Positions 1-8,753 of a DNA stretch of 36,012 nucleotides are shown here, in pieces. Both the position numbers and the translations under genes were made by a program. The stretch lies in NCBI RefSeq assembly GCF_001467625.1, contig NZ_LNYB01000082.1, positions 88,771 to 124,782 of the forward strand. Reading direction: 5' to 3'. This stretch comes from Legionella feeleii (GTDB lineage: Bacteria; Pseudomonadota; Gammaproteobacteria; Legionellales; Legionellaceae). The notes beneath the pieces were generated by a model, which was not told the DNA's origin, made no database searches, and saw only the letters and a list, made by a program, of their open reading frames with translations. How positions within the stretch are numbered: position 1 is the stretch's first letter; the number at the start of each line of letters is the position of its first letter.

Positions 1-1
1 T

Positions 2-545
2 CTTCCATTTCGCTAGCCTGAGTCGGTATGCTTTGATGTTTGAGCATCGCAGCGCAGCATACGTTTAAGTATGTAAGCAGCGAAGCGCTGGACACAGCCA
101 GATGATAGAAATGGAAGCCTGAGGAAAAAGAGGAGCTGCTTCCATTTCGCTAGCCTGAGTCGGTATGCTTTGATGTTTGAGCATCACAGCGCAGCATACG
201 TTTAAGTATGTGAGCAGCGAAGCGCAGGACACAGCCAGGGTGATAGAAATGGAAGCCTGAGGAAAAAGAGGAGCTGCTTCCATTTCGCTAGCCTGAGTCG
301 GTATGCTTTGATGTTTGAGCATCGCAGCGCAGCATACGTTTAAGTATGTGAGCAGCGAAGCGCGGGACACAGCCACGATGATAGAAATGGAGCCTGAGGA
401 AAAAGAGGAGCTGCTTCCATTTCGCTAGCCTGAGTCGGTATGCTTTGATGTTTGAGCATCGCAGCGCAGCATACGTTTAAGTATGTGAGCAGCGAAGCGC
501 AGAACATCAAAGCAGAACGACCAGGATAGTAGAAATGGAGCAGCT
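2..545. repeat. Four tandem copies of a ~137-bp repeat (family A)
   Basis: Four near-identical units begin at about 2, 139, 277 and 414, a period of 137-138 bp. Each unit starts with CTTCCATTTCGCTAGCCTGA and ends with a GATAGAAATGGA-type inverted copy of that start, so each unit has its own terminal inverted repeat. The middle holds an imperfect palindrome, CATAC-GTTTAA-GTATG, flanked by GCAGCG and AGCGAAGCGC. Units are joined by a short linker, CCTGAGGAAAAAGAGGAGCTG without its last base. The array may continue left of the window. Related single copies occur at 12226-12382 and 23683-23822. No transposase is encoded, so a MITE- or REP-like non-autonomous element is the likely class. An open frame crosses the array on the minus strand but is only a consequence of the repeat. 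Confidence 0.85.
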
Positions 546-550
546 CCGGC

Positions 551-1270
551 TTAGAAGGGGCAATCTGTTGGCATTACTACCAGATCCCTGATACAAATCC
601 TCTGCGGCAGTTTCCAGCAAAACATAATAATCTCCGCTAACTCTTCCGGCAGAAGGAAAGTAGGGTTACCCAATAATTCACAATAGTCAGCAAAACTGAC
701 CCCCATATTGGCATGGATATTTGTCTTAACAAGGCCTGGCGCAACATTGATAATACGAACGTTATTTTTAGCCTCGGCCATTTGCAAACTCTCAGCAATA
801 CTGCGTATTGCGTGTTTACTGGCATGATAACTCACAGCTGTCGGATAGGGTTTCCGATCTGCAATTGAGCTGATATTAATAATGGTGCCTGACTTTCTGG
901 CTGACATATCAGACAAAACAATTTTTATCCCATTGATCACCCCGTGGACCAACACTTCAACTTCATAATGAGTTTTCTCAATTGGGATATCTCTGAATTC
1001 ACCCACATTAACAAAACCAGCATTGTTAATCATACATTCGGTTTTACCGTATTTTTTTTCTGCATCGCGGACTGCTATTTCGAATCGCTCATAATCAGTA
1101 ATATCCAGTGGCGCATATATGACTGCACGCCCTTTTAATTCAGCAAGCGGTTCAATGTGGCGACTGATTAATAAACAGGGATAACCTTCATCCGTAAAAC
1201 GAATTGCCAACGCTTTACCGATGCCGGCACTTGCGCCAGTAATCACAACAAGCGATTTTTGATTAGTCAT
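551..1270 (-). CDS. SDR-family NAD(P)-dependent oxidoreductase
   Basis: A 239-residue classical short-chain dehydrogenase/reductase. The Rossmann cofactor motif TGASAGIG lies at residues 11-18, NNAG at 82-85, the catalytic serine in NISS at 132-135, and YHASK with Tyr148 and Lys152 as the proton-relay pair; PG at 178-179 follows as usual. Length fits the ~240-250 residue classical family. The substrate cannot be told from sequence. The start is an ATG preceded by AAGGGA about 8 bases upstream. It is a single gene: the next gene upstream (cold-shock) is divergent, and its 3' end abuts the family A repeat array at 545. Confidence 0.88.
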   Translation of the reverse strand: MTNQKSLVVITGASAGIGKALAIRFTDEGYPCLLISRHIEPLAELKGRAVIYAPLDITDYERFEIAVRDAEKKYGKTECMINNAGFVNVGEFRDIPIEKTHYEVEVLVHGVINGIKIVLSDMSARKSGTIINISSIADRKPYPTAVSYHASKHAIRSIAESLQMAEAKNNVRIINVAPGLVKTNIHANMGVSFADYCELLGNPTFLLPEELAEIIMFCWKLPQRICIRDLVVMPTDCPF

Positions 1271-1497
1271 GCTGTCATTCCCTTGATTACTCTATTAACT
1301 ATAGATTATTTTGTTGAGCCCCAAGTTTATTATTAAATTAGGTTTGCTAATGGAGTTCAATGGTATAAGCAAAAACTAAAATTTGCCTATACCTCAAAAA
1401 AGTAGTATTATAGAATCAGCTTGAAAATGTCTATTTTTATACTCTCCAAATCGTCGTTTTATTATTTATTTAATCCTTCGTACTGTAGTTTTTAATT

Positions 1498-1528
1498 TTG
1501 ACCTCTTCCCGCTAATTTCGCCTATATA
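1498..1528 (+). promoter_or_regulatory. Candidate sigma70 promoter of the first cold-shock gene
   Basis: TTGACC at 1498-1503 and TATATA at 1523-1528 are separated by 19 bases (18 if CTATAT at 1522-1527 is the -10). This would start a transcript near 1535 with a leader of only about 25 bases, shorter than typical cold-shock leaders. Placed by eye only. Confidence 0.4.
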
Positions 1529-1560
1529 GGTATCTTAAATAAAAACTTAAGGATTTATTC

Positions 1561-1770
1561 ATGTCTAAAACAGTAAATGGGGTTGTTAAATGGTTCAACG
1601 AAGCGAAAGGATTTGGTTTTATCGAGCAAGATTCTGGGCCGGATGTATTTGCCCACTTTAAAGAAATTTTGAGTTCCGGCTTTAAAACCCTTGCAGAGGG
1701 ACAGCGCGTACAATTCGTTGTAACGCAAGGAACAAAAGGTCTTCAAGCACAGAATATAACTGTCATTTAA
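1561..1770 (+). CDS. Cold-shock domain protein (CspA family)
   Basis: A 69-residue single cold-shock domain, the usual size for CspA-type RNA chaperones that bind single-stranded nucleic acid and melt mRNA structure. RNP1 is KGFGFI (residues 16-21) and RNP2 is VFAHF (29-33). The N-terminal [14 protein letters not shown] segment is canonical. The ribosome binding site AAGGA lies 8 bases before the ATG. Monocistronic: the SDR gene upstream is divergent and pyrB downstream is convergent. The window has a second paralogue at 15752. Which csp orthologue it is cannot be decided here. Confidence 0.95.
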   Translation: MSKTVNGVVKWFNEAKGFGFIEQDSGPDVFAHFKEILSSGFKTLAEGQRVQFVVTQGTKGLQAQNITVI

Positions 1771-1786
1771 ATTACGATATTCTCTT

Positions 1787-1818
1787 AACCACTATCTCTT
1801 GCTACAGGCATAGTGGTT
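1787..1818 (+). terminator. Hairpin after the cold-shock gene
   Basis: AACCACTAT (1787-1795) pairs perfectly with ATAGTGGTT (1810-1818) across a 14-base loop, 17 bases after the stop codon. The following TTATC is a weak U tract, so this could be a terminator or only a 3' stabilising hairpin. Confidence 0.4.
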
Positions 1819-2015
1819 TATCGCTTTCAAAGGCTTATGGCTTTGTATCAAAATCAGGTATCCCGCATTCAGCCGCAAGAATAATAAGATTGATGGACTA
1901 ATTTTTTTATCAACTCAAAATTAATAATCACTCAAAAACATCTTTCGTAAAATGAGCATTTTTCCTGGTTAGAGATTTCTATCCTGGTAACCTCAGTAGC
2001 TTGAACAAATACAGT

Positions 2016-2909
2016 CTAATCGTTGGCTAATGCTTCAAGGATTGCCATACGCATAAACACACCATTCTCAACCTGTTTTAAAATACAAGACTGTGGTCCA
2101 TCAGCAACTACGCTATCAATTTCGACACCGCGATTCATGGGACCGGGGTGCATCACTATTGCATCAGGTTTGGCGTATTTTAGGCTATCTTGAGTCAGTG
2201 CATATTCGGCACGGTATCGTGATAAATCGAGATGTTCATTTTCCAATAAGCGCTCACGCTGTACCCGCAAACAAACGATCACATCGGCTTCCTGGATACC
2301 GTCTCGCAGGGAAGACGTAACACGACCAAAATGCACCGTTTGAGGCTGCCAAATATCAGGGGCTACCAAAGTTAATTCCCCAACTCCCATGCTTTTACAA
2401 ACACATTGCAACGAATTTGCCACACGGGAATGAAAAATATTCCCCACAATAGCGATTTTTAGTTGATGGAGATTTGGTTTTCTTTCCACGATGGTCATTA
2501 GATCAAGCATCGCCTGGCTGGGATGGGCATGCTTCCCGTCACCTGCATTGGCAATATGAACCTGGTTTCCCAAGGCGTCTGCCAACTGCCGTTGTAATCT
2601 ATCCTGAGTATGCCTAATCACAAACAGCTTAATCCCCATTGCCGCCAACGTTTTGATGGTATCTTCAATAATTTCACCCTTGGCTTCGGATGAATTTTGT
2701 AAATCCAGGTTAATGACCGGCATAGATAATTGCTTTGCTGCCAATTCAAAACTGACCCGTGTGCGAGTGCTATTTTCATAAAAAAGATTCGCTACGCTGG
2801 TTTGGGCATAGGAAGGGTATTGCTTGTTGTGTTTAAAATAGAATGCTCTTTCTAAAAGCGAATCAATTTGAGAGCGGGAGAGCTGACTAATTTCTAAAAA
2901 ATGCTGCAT
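2016..2909 (-). CDS. pyrB: Aspartate carbamoyltransferase, catalytic chain
   Basis: Condenses carbamoyl phosphate with L-aspartate, the committed step of pyrimidine synthesis. From the ATG at 2909 the protein has 297 residues. The carbamoyl-phosphate loop ENSTRTR is at 45-51, the mobile SSEAKGE loop carries Lys77, HPSQ is at 129-132 and HPGPMNRG at 254-261, so all active-site segments are present. A GTG three codons earlier (2918) is an alternative start, but GTGAG before the ATG suits the shorter form. It is the last gene of yqgE-ruvX-pyrB, only 6-15 bases after ruvX. Pseudomonas has the same order but with pyrR inserted and an inactive pyrC-like gene after pyrB; neither is seen here, nor is a regulatory chain pyrI. 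Confidence 0.95.
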   Translation of the reverse strand: MQHFLEISQLSRSQIDSLLERAFYFKHNKQYPSYAQTSVANLFYENSTRTRVSFELAAKQLSMPVINLDLQNSSEAKGEIIEDTIKTLAAMGIKLFVIRHTQDRLQRQLADALGNQVHIANAGDGKHAHPSQAMLDLMTIVERKPNLHQLKIAIVGNIFHSRVANSLQCVCKSMGVGELTLVAPDIWQPQTVHFGRVTSSLRDGIQEADVIVCLRVQRERLLENEHLDLSRYRAEYALTQDSLKYAKPDAIVMHPGPMNRGVEIDSVVADGPQSCILKQVENGVFMRMAILEALAND

Positions 2910-2924
2910 GGTACTCACTGTCTG

Positions 2925-3341
2925 CTAAGAGTGTTGTAGCCACTGCTCAAGAATAACACAGGCGGCGACACTATCGACTTGGGATTGCTTTATTTTACGA
3001 TATCCACCTTCGGCAAACAACTGAGCACGCGCTTCAACGGTAGACAACCGCTCATCAACCAAATGTACTGGGAGTAAAAAACGCTTGCGCAGTTGACGCG
3101 CAAAACCGCGAGCAGCAGCGGTGGTGTACTGTTCACTATCATCGATACAAGTTGGCAACCCTACAATCAACGCCTGCGGACGCCATTCCGCGATTATTTT
3201 TTGCACTGCATCCCAATTGGGTATCCCCAGTTTTGCATCTAAGGTTGTTAAAGGCCGTGCACTACAGGTAATTTGCTGTCCTACCGCGACTCCAATTCGC
3301 TTATAACCAAAATCAAATCCTAAGTAAACGCCATCAGGCAT
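2925..3341 (-). CDS. ruvX: RuvX/YqgF-family putative pre-16S rRNA nuclease
   Basis: A 138-residue RNase H-fold protein of the YqgF/RuvX family, thought to process the 5' end of pre-16S rRNA and also described as a Holliday-junction resolvase homologue. The N-terminal LGFDFGYKRIGVA carries the first acidic residue (Asp10), VGLPTCIDD is the conserved second strand region, VDER at 95-98 supplies the second acid and Asp123 in the SQVDS motif the third. Length is typical. The ATG has GGAG about 9 bases upstream. It sits 34 bases after yqgE and just before pyrB, a conserved gammaproteobacterial trio. Confidence 0.93.
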   Translation of the reverse strand: MPDGVYLGFDFGYKRIGVAVGQQITCSARPLTTLDAKLGIPNWDAVQKIIAEWRPQALIVGLPTCIDDSEQYTTAAARGFARQLRKRFLLPVHLVDERLSTVEARAQLFAEGGYRKIKQSQVDSVAACVILEQWLQHS

Positions 3342-3375
3342 TGAGGAAACTCCGTACTAATACATATAAAATTAA

Positions 3376-3939
3376 TCACGCATGCCCTATGCTGGAAGTT
3401 AATTGGCCCATTTTGACGCCAATGGTCATTCCAGCATACTCCCAGCGCTCTGAAAAGGGCACTTCATAGAGTAACTCTGCGGAATAAGGGCAAACTAACC
3501 AAGCATTATCCATCACTTCTTGTTCCAATTGATTTTCACCCCAACCAGCATATCCTAAGGTAACTAGTGCATCTTTAGGACCTATATCAGCTGCTATTGC
3601 CCGAATGATATCATCGGAGGTAGTAACGGTCACGTCATCACGCAGCACCAAACTGGAGCGCCAGCCACCTAGCGGTCGATGAATGACAAAACCACGTTCC
3701 GGTTGAATTGGCCCTCCAAATAACAAAGGCTTTTGGTTTTGCTCAATTCGAATCGGTTCAATTTGCATTTGCTCAAAAACCATACCGAGGGGATATTGCA
3801 TCGGTCTATTAATAATCAATCCTACCGTACCTTGAATATGGTGTTCGCAAATGTAAATTACAGAACGTTCAAAATTGGGATCTTTAAGTGAGGGCATAGC
3901 TATCAGCAGATGATTGGCCAATGAAGTATTGATTGGCAT
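3376..3939 (-). CDS. yqgE: YqgE/AlgH family protein (UPF0301)
   Basis: A 187-residue protein of the YqgE/AlgH (DUF179) family, whose biochemical role is unknown; AlgH in Pseudomonas is linked to regulation of alginate. Recognisable family segments are MPSLKDPNFERSVIYICEH near residues 15-33, GTVGLIINRPM at 37-47, the LFGGPIQPERGFVIH stretch, and the YAGWGENQLEQE motif. Length matches the family. The ATG is preceded by a good GGAGG at 7 bases. It is the first gene of the yqgE-ruvX-pyrB run, so the operon promoter should lie in the A+T-rich 3940-4251 gap. Confidence 0.95.
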   Translation of the reverse strand: MPINTSLANHLLIAMPSLKDPNFERSVIYICEHHIQGTVGLIINRPMQYPLGMVFEQMQIEPIRIEQNQKPLLFGGPIQPERGFVIHRPLGGWRSSLVLRDDVTVTTSDDIIRAIAADIGPKDALVTLGYAGWGENQLEQEVMDNAWLVCPYSAELLYEVPFSERWEYAGMTIGVKMGQLTSSIGHA

Positions 3940-4251
3940 AGCACGCCTCCAATAATCCCTTTTAGTTAATTTAAGTATATACTAAATAAATCATTTATAT
4001 GGGAAAAAGACCTAGAATATTTTATGAACAATCAATAATTTTTTTGCTTTCTTTCCTTGCTTTTTTTAATCAAAACCTTGCTGTGCTTGCTTTATTCGTA
4101 GTTATTAAATTAAGAAAAAAATATGAAAACTTATTATTATTTGATTGATTGCTAACAAACCTTAAGTCATTACAACGAACTATTATTGAGAATCATGATA
4201 ATAAAAGGCATTATGCCCTTAGCCTACTGCCTTAAAGAAGATTTTTACAAA
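3940..4251. other. Non-coding gap between the cyclase gene and yqgE
   Basis: 312 bases, very A+T-rich, with T-rich runs near 4037-4070. It must hold the yqgE promoter (minus strand) and the 3' end of the cyclase transcript. A small GGCAT/ATGCC inverted repeat at 4207-4217, followed on the minus strand by TTTTATTAT, is a weak terminator candidate for the cyclase gene, but its loop is almost absent. No ORF or RNA gene is supported. Confidence 0.5.
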
Positions 4252-5658
4252 TTATCGACGCGATTTAAGAAAATAAGTGCACATCTTTCCCTTGCCTTTT
4301 ACTTCAATTTCGTCTCTTTTTTCAATGACAAACTGGTCTTCCAGAAGTAGTGCCATTTTTTCCGTAATCTGAATTTCTCCAGGAATATTGGTAGCTTCCA
4401 TCCGGCTTGCGATGTTAACCACGTCCCCCCAAACATCATAAATAAATCTTTTGTGTCCAATCACTCCGGCTATCACTGTTCCATAGGTCATTCCTATACG
4501 GGTTTGTAAGTCTATTGCATGAATTTGGGAAAATGTTTTGACTTTTTCTTTTATAGCCAGCGCAAAGTCAGCTATACGAAAGGCATGATCAGCTGCAGGC
4601 TCAGGAATTCCTGCAGCAGCCATATAAGAATCACCAATTGTTTTGATCTTTTCAACACCATATTTTTGTGCCAAATCATCAAAGTCATCAAAAAGACACC
4701 CTAAAATATCAAACATTTTGTTGGTGCCTATTTTCGCCATCATGGCAGTGAAACCTACGATATCACAGAAAAGAACGCTTGCCTGAGGGTACTCATCAGC
4801 AATAATTTTTTCACCTCGTTGAAGCCGCTCTGCGATGGATGATGGAAGGATGTTAAAAAGAAGAAGTTCATTTTCTTTCGCTGTTTTTGCAATTCGGTGT
4901 AAGGCTTTAATAATGGAAATCAACATAACAACAGTGGATAGCACTGAAAGAATGATAGCAATAGAAATAACCTGATTAATTTTGTGAGAAAGTTCCTTAT
5001 TTCTTTCAGTTGTTCTTGCCTTGATTTTTTCGAAAAACAACTGGATGGGAGCCATAATTTTTGCTTTTTCATCCATATATTTCTTGCCAAAAACCAAATC
5101 GATAGCAAGTTTTTTATTGGGTTCTCCCTGACTACTATATTGATCACTTCCGGTATCAAATTTTCCTTCAACAGCATTAATAGCCCTAAATTCAATGGCA
5201 GTCAGTGCATCACTCTTTTCTTGCGCTTGTCTTAGCAGCTCAAATTCCTGCAAAGAAAAACCCTGATCTATCATCATTTGAACTAATGATTTCGCCTTTT
5301 CATAGGGTCTTGGTCTTTTATCATCATCCAATACCAGATCCCAATAGACACTATCGTATTCTTTCGGACGTGGGCTTGTGCCGCTACGAATAGCAATGAT
5401 TTCGTTAAAATGATCAAGGTATTTTTTGTCTCCTGTTATCACGTAAAGACGAACCATCTTTGTCAAATCATCGGATGATATTCGGAGTTCTTGAGCGATA
5501 CGATAAGATTCGTAATGCCTGTTATTGCTTTGCTCCTGAAGAAAAGAGAGATGCTTCAACAAAAACAGACAACCAACCAGGGCAACAACAAGGATAATTA
5601 ATCCAACAAAGAAAGAAACCAACAAGTAATCTTGTTTGAAATGAAAACGATACATCAT
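4252..5658 (-). CDS. Membrane class III adenylate cyclase
   Basis: A 468-residue two-helix sensor cyclase that should convert ATP to cAMP. TM1 is about residues 12-34, then a ~195-residue likely periplasmic domain with no family I recognise, TM2 about 231-252, a short linker beginning with the LLFNILP segment typical of cyclases, then the catalytic domain at ~290-465. Metal-binding aspartates are Asp299 in FCDIVGFT and Asp343 in KTIGDSYM; transition-state residues are Asn415 and Arg419 in NIASR. Base selectors are Lys339 and Asp408 (YDVWGD), the adenine-type pair rather than the Glu/Cys pair of guanylate cyclases. No clear HAMP domain is seen. AAGGAAAGC directly precedes the ATG-ATG start. 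It stands alone, between yqgE and the HAD gene. Confidence 0.9.
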   Translation of the reverse strand: MMYRFHFKQDYLLVSFFVGLIILVVALVGCLFLLKHLSFLQEQSNNRHYESYRIAQELRISSDDLTKMVRLYVITGDKKYLDHFNEIIAIRSGTSPRPKEYDSVYWDLVLDDDKRPRPYEKAKSLVQMMIDQGFSLQEFELLRQAQEKSDALTAIEFRAINAVEGKFDTGSDQYSSQGEPNKKLAIDLVFGKKYMDEKAKIMAPIQLFFEKIKARTTERNKELSHKINQVISIAIILSVLSTVVMLISIIKALHRIAKTAKENELLLFNILPSSIAERLQRGEKIIADEYPQASVLFCDIVGFTAMMAKIGTNKMFDILGCLFDDFDDLAQKYGVEKIKTIGDSYMAAAGIPEPAADHAFRIADFALAIKEKVKTFSQIHAIDLQTRIGMTYGTVIAGVIGHKRFIYDVWGDVVNIASRMEATNIPGEIQITEKMALLLEDQFVIEKRDEIEVKGKGKMCTYFLKSRR

Positions 5659-5882
5659 GCTTTCCTTGAAGAGGAGAAGGAGCCTGATTAGTTAAAATTC
5701 AAAAAATAGTTATTATTAATTAGTTTATACTCATTTTCAGAACAGTACCAAATTCTTGCTAATAACGACTTAAACAGAATTTGTGTTATAAGTAACGACA
5801 ATGCTTGTTGCAGGCTGATTGCGACCAGGCTATCAAAACAAATCTATCAGGAATTTTATATTTTAAAGCGCACTAGTTAATT

Positions 5883-6602
5883 TCAGGGAACCGCTAGCTT
5901 ATTATCAGCTGAAATAGCCTTTTTTTGCCCCAACAGCAAAGTCTCGAGTTCCGCCAACGAAGAAACTTGGTATTTGGGTGTAAGACCCGGTGGGACAGGG
6001 TTATTATGTGCATTAAACCAACAAGTATCTAACCCTGCGTTCAACCCTCCCAGAATATCAGAATCTGGATTATCTCCCACCATTAATACTTGTCCACGCG
6101 CTGGATTTCCCATTAACGAAAGAGCATGTTCAAAAATACCCCTATGAGGCTTGGCAAAGCCTACCTGCTCTGATATTACCAATAGGTCGAAGTAAGCTTT
6201 AAATCCAGTTCGCTCGAGACGAATCTGTTGTAACTCCGTAAATCCGTTGGTAATAATCCCTAGCTTAACTCTCCCTTTCAAAGCAGTTAGTAAACTTAGT
6301 GCCCCTTCAATTGGCGTACAAATATCCGCCATAATGGCCATAAAAGTACTATGCAAAAACTGAGTAGAGACTTGGAGTTGGTCAGCCCAAATCGCAAACC
6401 GCTGATGTTGTAATTCTTGTGCAGTAATTGTACCGTTCTGATAATCTATCCACAACCCTTTATTGAAGACTTGATAAGTCTGGTAATCTTGTTGAGTAAA
6501 ATTGACTTCAAACCGGGAAAGCAGGCGTTGTAAACCAACAAAAGAATCGAAATTAAATAAGGTTTCATCCGCATCAAATAAAATCCACTCATAAGTCTTC
6601 AC
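5883..6602 (-). CDS. yjjG: YjjG-type HAD pyrimidine 5'-nucleotidase
   Basis: A 239-residue HAD-superfamily hydrolase. Motif I is [11 protein letters not shown] with nucleophile Asp10 and acid Asp12; the DADE/LFxFD form is characteristic of YjjG, which hydrolyses dUMP, dTMP and modified pyrimidine nucleotides (house-cleaning). Motif II is ITNG with Thr118, motif III is Lys151 in FAKPH, and motif IV is GDNPDSD at 176-182. A cap domain fills about 20-95. The start is GTG at 6602 (GAGAGA upstream); the nearest upstream ATG is out of frame and stops at once. The C-terminal ~15 residues look unstructured. Substrate choice is inferred from motif I only. Confidence 0.88.
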   Translation of the reverse strand: MKTYEWILFDADETLFNFDSFVGLQRLLSRFEVNFTQQDYQTYQVFNKGLWIDYQNGTITAQELQHQRFAIWADQLQVSTQFLHSTFMAIMADICTPIEGALSLLTALKGRVKLGIITNGFTELQQIRLERTGFKAYFDLLVISEQVGFAKPHRGIFEHALSLMGNPARGQVLMVGDNPDSDILGGLNAGLDTCWFNAHNNPVPPGLTPKYQVSSLAELETLLLGQKKAISADNKLAVP

Positions 6603-6789
6603 TGGATGTCTCTCATAACTAGTTGCTTCTCAGCAGGGAAGTTCCATTTTACTGTAAAAAGAATCAACAAACGATTGGTTTTGCCAAAAGAAGTCCAATT
6701 AGTGCTTTATTAAAGCAGAAATCAAATCTAAGCATCAAGATAAGAGAAATGTAACAGCCCTGGATTGAGGTAAACTCAATCGTCCCTCA

Positions 6790-7371
6790 TCACTGAAGGT
6801 TTTTATCCAACAAAGCTGCCGTTGTAGTAGTAGAAATTCTTGCCAATTGGCTAATGGCGTTTTCATGGACCCTTTGCTGCGCAGCACCACAGGCATCCTC
6901 TACGATAGTCACTTGATAATCACGATCATGGGCTTCACGCGCAGTGCTCTGGATAGCCATATCTGTTGAAACGCCAGTAAGAATCAGGGAGTCAATTTTC
7001 TGAGCATGTAAAATTGCTTCAATATTAGTTGCATAAAAAGCAGAAACACGCTTTTTAATTAAAATAAAATCATCTGGCTGTAGATCTATTTTTTCATGAA
7101 ATTCCGTACCCCAGGTTCCCAATTGCAGTGCCCCTGCTTGTTTCACCTTAGAAAAAAGCGGCGATTGTATGGGACATTCAATATAGGATGCACTAAACCC
7201 TATTTTAATATGGACTATAGGAAATTGAGCTTGCCGCGCCAATTTTATCACTTGATTCACCTGCTCAAGGACTTCACGATCTCGTATGAAAGCCGCACTT
7301 GCAGCAATTTTTCCCTGTGGATGCACAATGTCATTAACCAAGTCAATGACCAATAACGCGGTTTTTGCCAT
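6790..7371 (-). CDS. Isochorismatase-fold hydrolase lacking the usual cysteine
   Basis: A 193-residue cysteine-hydrolase/isochorismatase superfamily protein. Asp10 (VIDLVND) and Lys107 (KKRVSAF) occupy the first two positions of the Asp-Lys-Cys triad, and a cis-peptide region GVSTDMAIQSTA is present at 133-144. At the position of the nucleophilic cysteine (GVATDxC in nicotinamidase-like members) stands Ala139. True isochorismatases such as EntB and PhzD also lack this Cys, so catalysis through a vinyl-ether mechanism is possible, but no isochorismate pathway genes are nearby. The ATG follows a strong GAGGGGGG. Single gene between YjjG and the orphan membrane protein. Confidence 0.85.
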   Translation of the reverse strand: MAKTALLVIDLVNDIVHPQGKIAASAAFIRDREVLEQVNQVIKLARQAQFPIVHIKIGFSASYIECPIQSPLFSKVKQAGALQLGTWGTEFHEKIDLQPDDFILIKKRVSAFYATNIEAILHAQKIDSLILTGVSTDMAIQSTAREAHDRDYQVTIVEDACGAAQQRVHENAISQLARISTTTTAALLDKNLQ

Positions 7372-7541
7372 ACCCCCCTCGCTTTAGCTTGCCCCTGCTT
7401 CTTATCTTATCGTTCAAGCGTTCCTTATCACAACACCTTCGGTTAAAGAAAAGTGCTCTTATCAGAAGTAGAGAATCCTGTCAGGGGATTTGACTAGGCG
7501 TTATTGCTGGAGGAGAAACCTGTCGAGCCAGAAGCCCGACA

Positions 7542-8723
7542 TTAAAATATAAGAATTTCTTGAAGTTGAGAGGGAGGTGTGTCTGAAATCCCAATTGTCT
7601 CTAAAGTCGGATAAAAGCTGTAGCGATTATAAGCTTTCGGTTTTTCCGCTCCCTTTTCATCCCTAAGGAGGATCTTAGCGCCATTTTCGTCTGTTTTTGC
7701 TCTTTCAGTTGCCGCACCCTCACTACTTGCCCGAGTTTGCACATTGATGCTTGGATAAAGAGTTTTTATATGATCAAGTTCTTCCTGCAGCTGAACTCTG
7801 ATAGTTGCTTCATTTTCCTTATGCAAATAATATTTAATCGCAGCAAGAGAAATGTTGGTTACTACCGCAGTAACCGTAAGAAAAAGTCCACCTGGCAAAA
7901 AACACCAGGCTGCCATAACACCCGCTAAAGCAAGAGAAACAGAAACATCAATGGCTGCAGCATTTTTATTTTGCAAATATTGGTATTCACGCCGTGCATA
8001 CGTTTGATGAATATTTAAATTATTACTATCGTAGATTGGTGGTAGTGCTTCATGTTCTATCCAATACTGCGCCATGCAAAATAAATCTTTAATCACATTC
8101 ACTATTGAAGCAGCAACAAAGAGGGAACCTACCGTGGGGGACATTTCTCTTGCAGCCCAAATAGCATAGGCAGATAAATTATAAAAGGTATTCACCAGGA
8201 GGAAAGTATTGTCACGAAGGCGAATGTGATCTGCTTTTTTCGGATCATTGCTACTTTCATACAGACCCGAAACAGCAAATCCACTGGTGCTAATCATGCC
8301 TAAAATACCAGCCATTGCAGGTAGATAAGCGGACCCCGCTGAAAAAAGGCCTGCGACTAAGCAACCAAGAACAAATTTTGCCGTTGCCAAGGAAGTCTTT
8401 TCCTCTATCAAACTGAGTATATAATCGACTTGATAATGGCTGCCCTCTGTTTTTAATTTAATAAAAAAATCGTAAACAGTGAGATTTGCGTTTAAATATT
8501 GCGACCATTGGTTTTGCGGGATATTAAGGCTTTCCAAGATGTCTTGGACTTTTTTATAGACCTTCGGGTTATATATATCAATAGCCGTGGAATAAAAATT
8601 AACTCTTAATTGCTCTAATTCTTTATCATAAGATTTCATGTGTTCTTTAAGAGCCTCAGGGCTCTTGTTATCTGCTCGAATGTAAGCATTAAACACACGT
8701 AGAGTCTCAACTAATAATGGCAT
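7542..8723 (-). CDS. Orphan multi-membrane protein, effector-like
   Basis: I recognise no family. From the ATG at 8723, preferred because GGGGA lies 9 bases upstream, it has 393 residues; in-frame ATGs at 8753 and 8744 lack a binding site. An alpha-helical N-terminal half-domain (1-110) is followed by three hydrophobic regions at about 115-155, 173-215 and 256-298, each long enough for a helical hairpin, then a charged 80-residue tail rich in Glu/Lys (SSEGAATERAKTDENGAK region) ending in QLQEILIF. A hydrophilic head, membrane hairpins and a short hydrophobic C-terminus are common in Legionella Dot/Icm substrates, so an effector role is possible; this is inference from composition only. It could equally be a resident membrane protein. 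Confidence 0.75.
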   Translation of the reverse strand: MPLLVETLRVFNAYIRADNKSPEALKEHMKSYDKELEQLRVNFYSTAIDIYNPKVYKKVQDILESLNIPQNQWSQYLNANLTVYDFFIKLKTEGSHYQVDYILSLIEEKTSLATAKFVLGCLVAGLFSAGSAYLPAMAGILGMISTSGFAVSGLYESSNDPKKADHIRLRDNTFLLVNTFYNLSAYAIWAAREMSPTVGSLFVAASIVNVIKDLFCMAQYWIEHEALPPIYDSNNLNIHQTYARREYQYLQNKNAAAIDVSVSLALAGVMAAWCFLPGGLFLTVTAVVTNISLAAIKYYLHKENEATIRVQLQEELDHIKTLYPSINVQTRASSEGAATERAKTDENGAKILLRDEKGAEKPKAYNRYSFYPTLETIGISDTPPSQLQEILIF

Positions 8724-8753
8724 TTTATTGGATCCCCGCAACATAATGCGCAT

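Noticed and set aside
65-376. Minus-strand ORF of 103 codons over the repeat array
   Set aside because: It simply reads through tandem repeat units and its protein repeats itself with the same period; no ribosome binding site or family.
1-545. Possible CRISPR array
   Set aside because: Period of ~137 bp with no unique spacers and no cas genes; units are whole copies of an inverted-end element.
4187-4201. Fur-box-like TGAGAATCATGATAA
   Set aside because: About 11 of 14 matches to the 7-1-7 form in very A+T-rich DNA, and it sits 250 bases from the nearest start, with no iron-related gene downstream.
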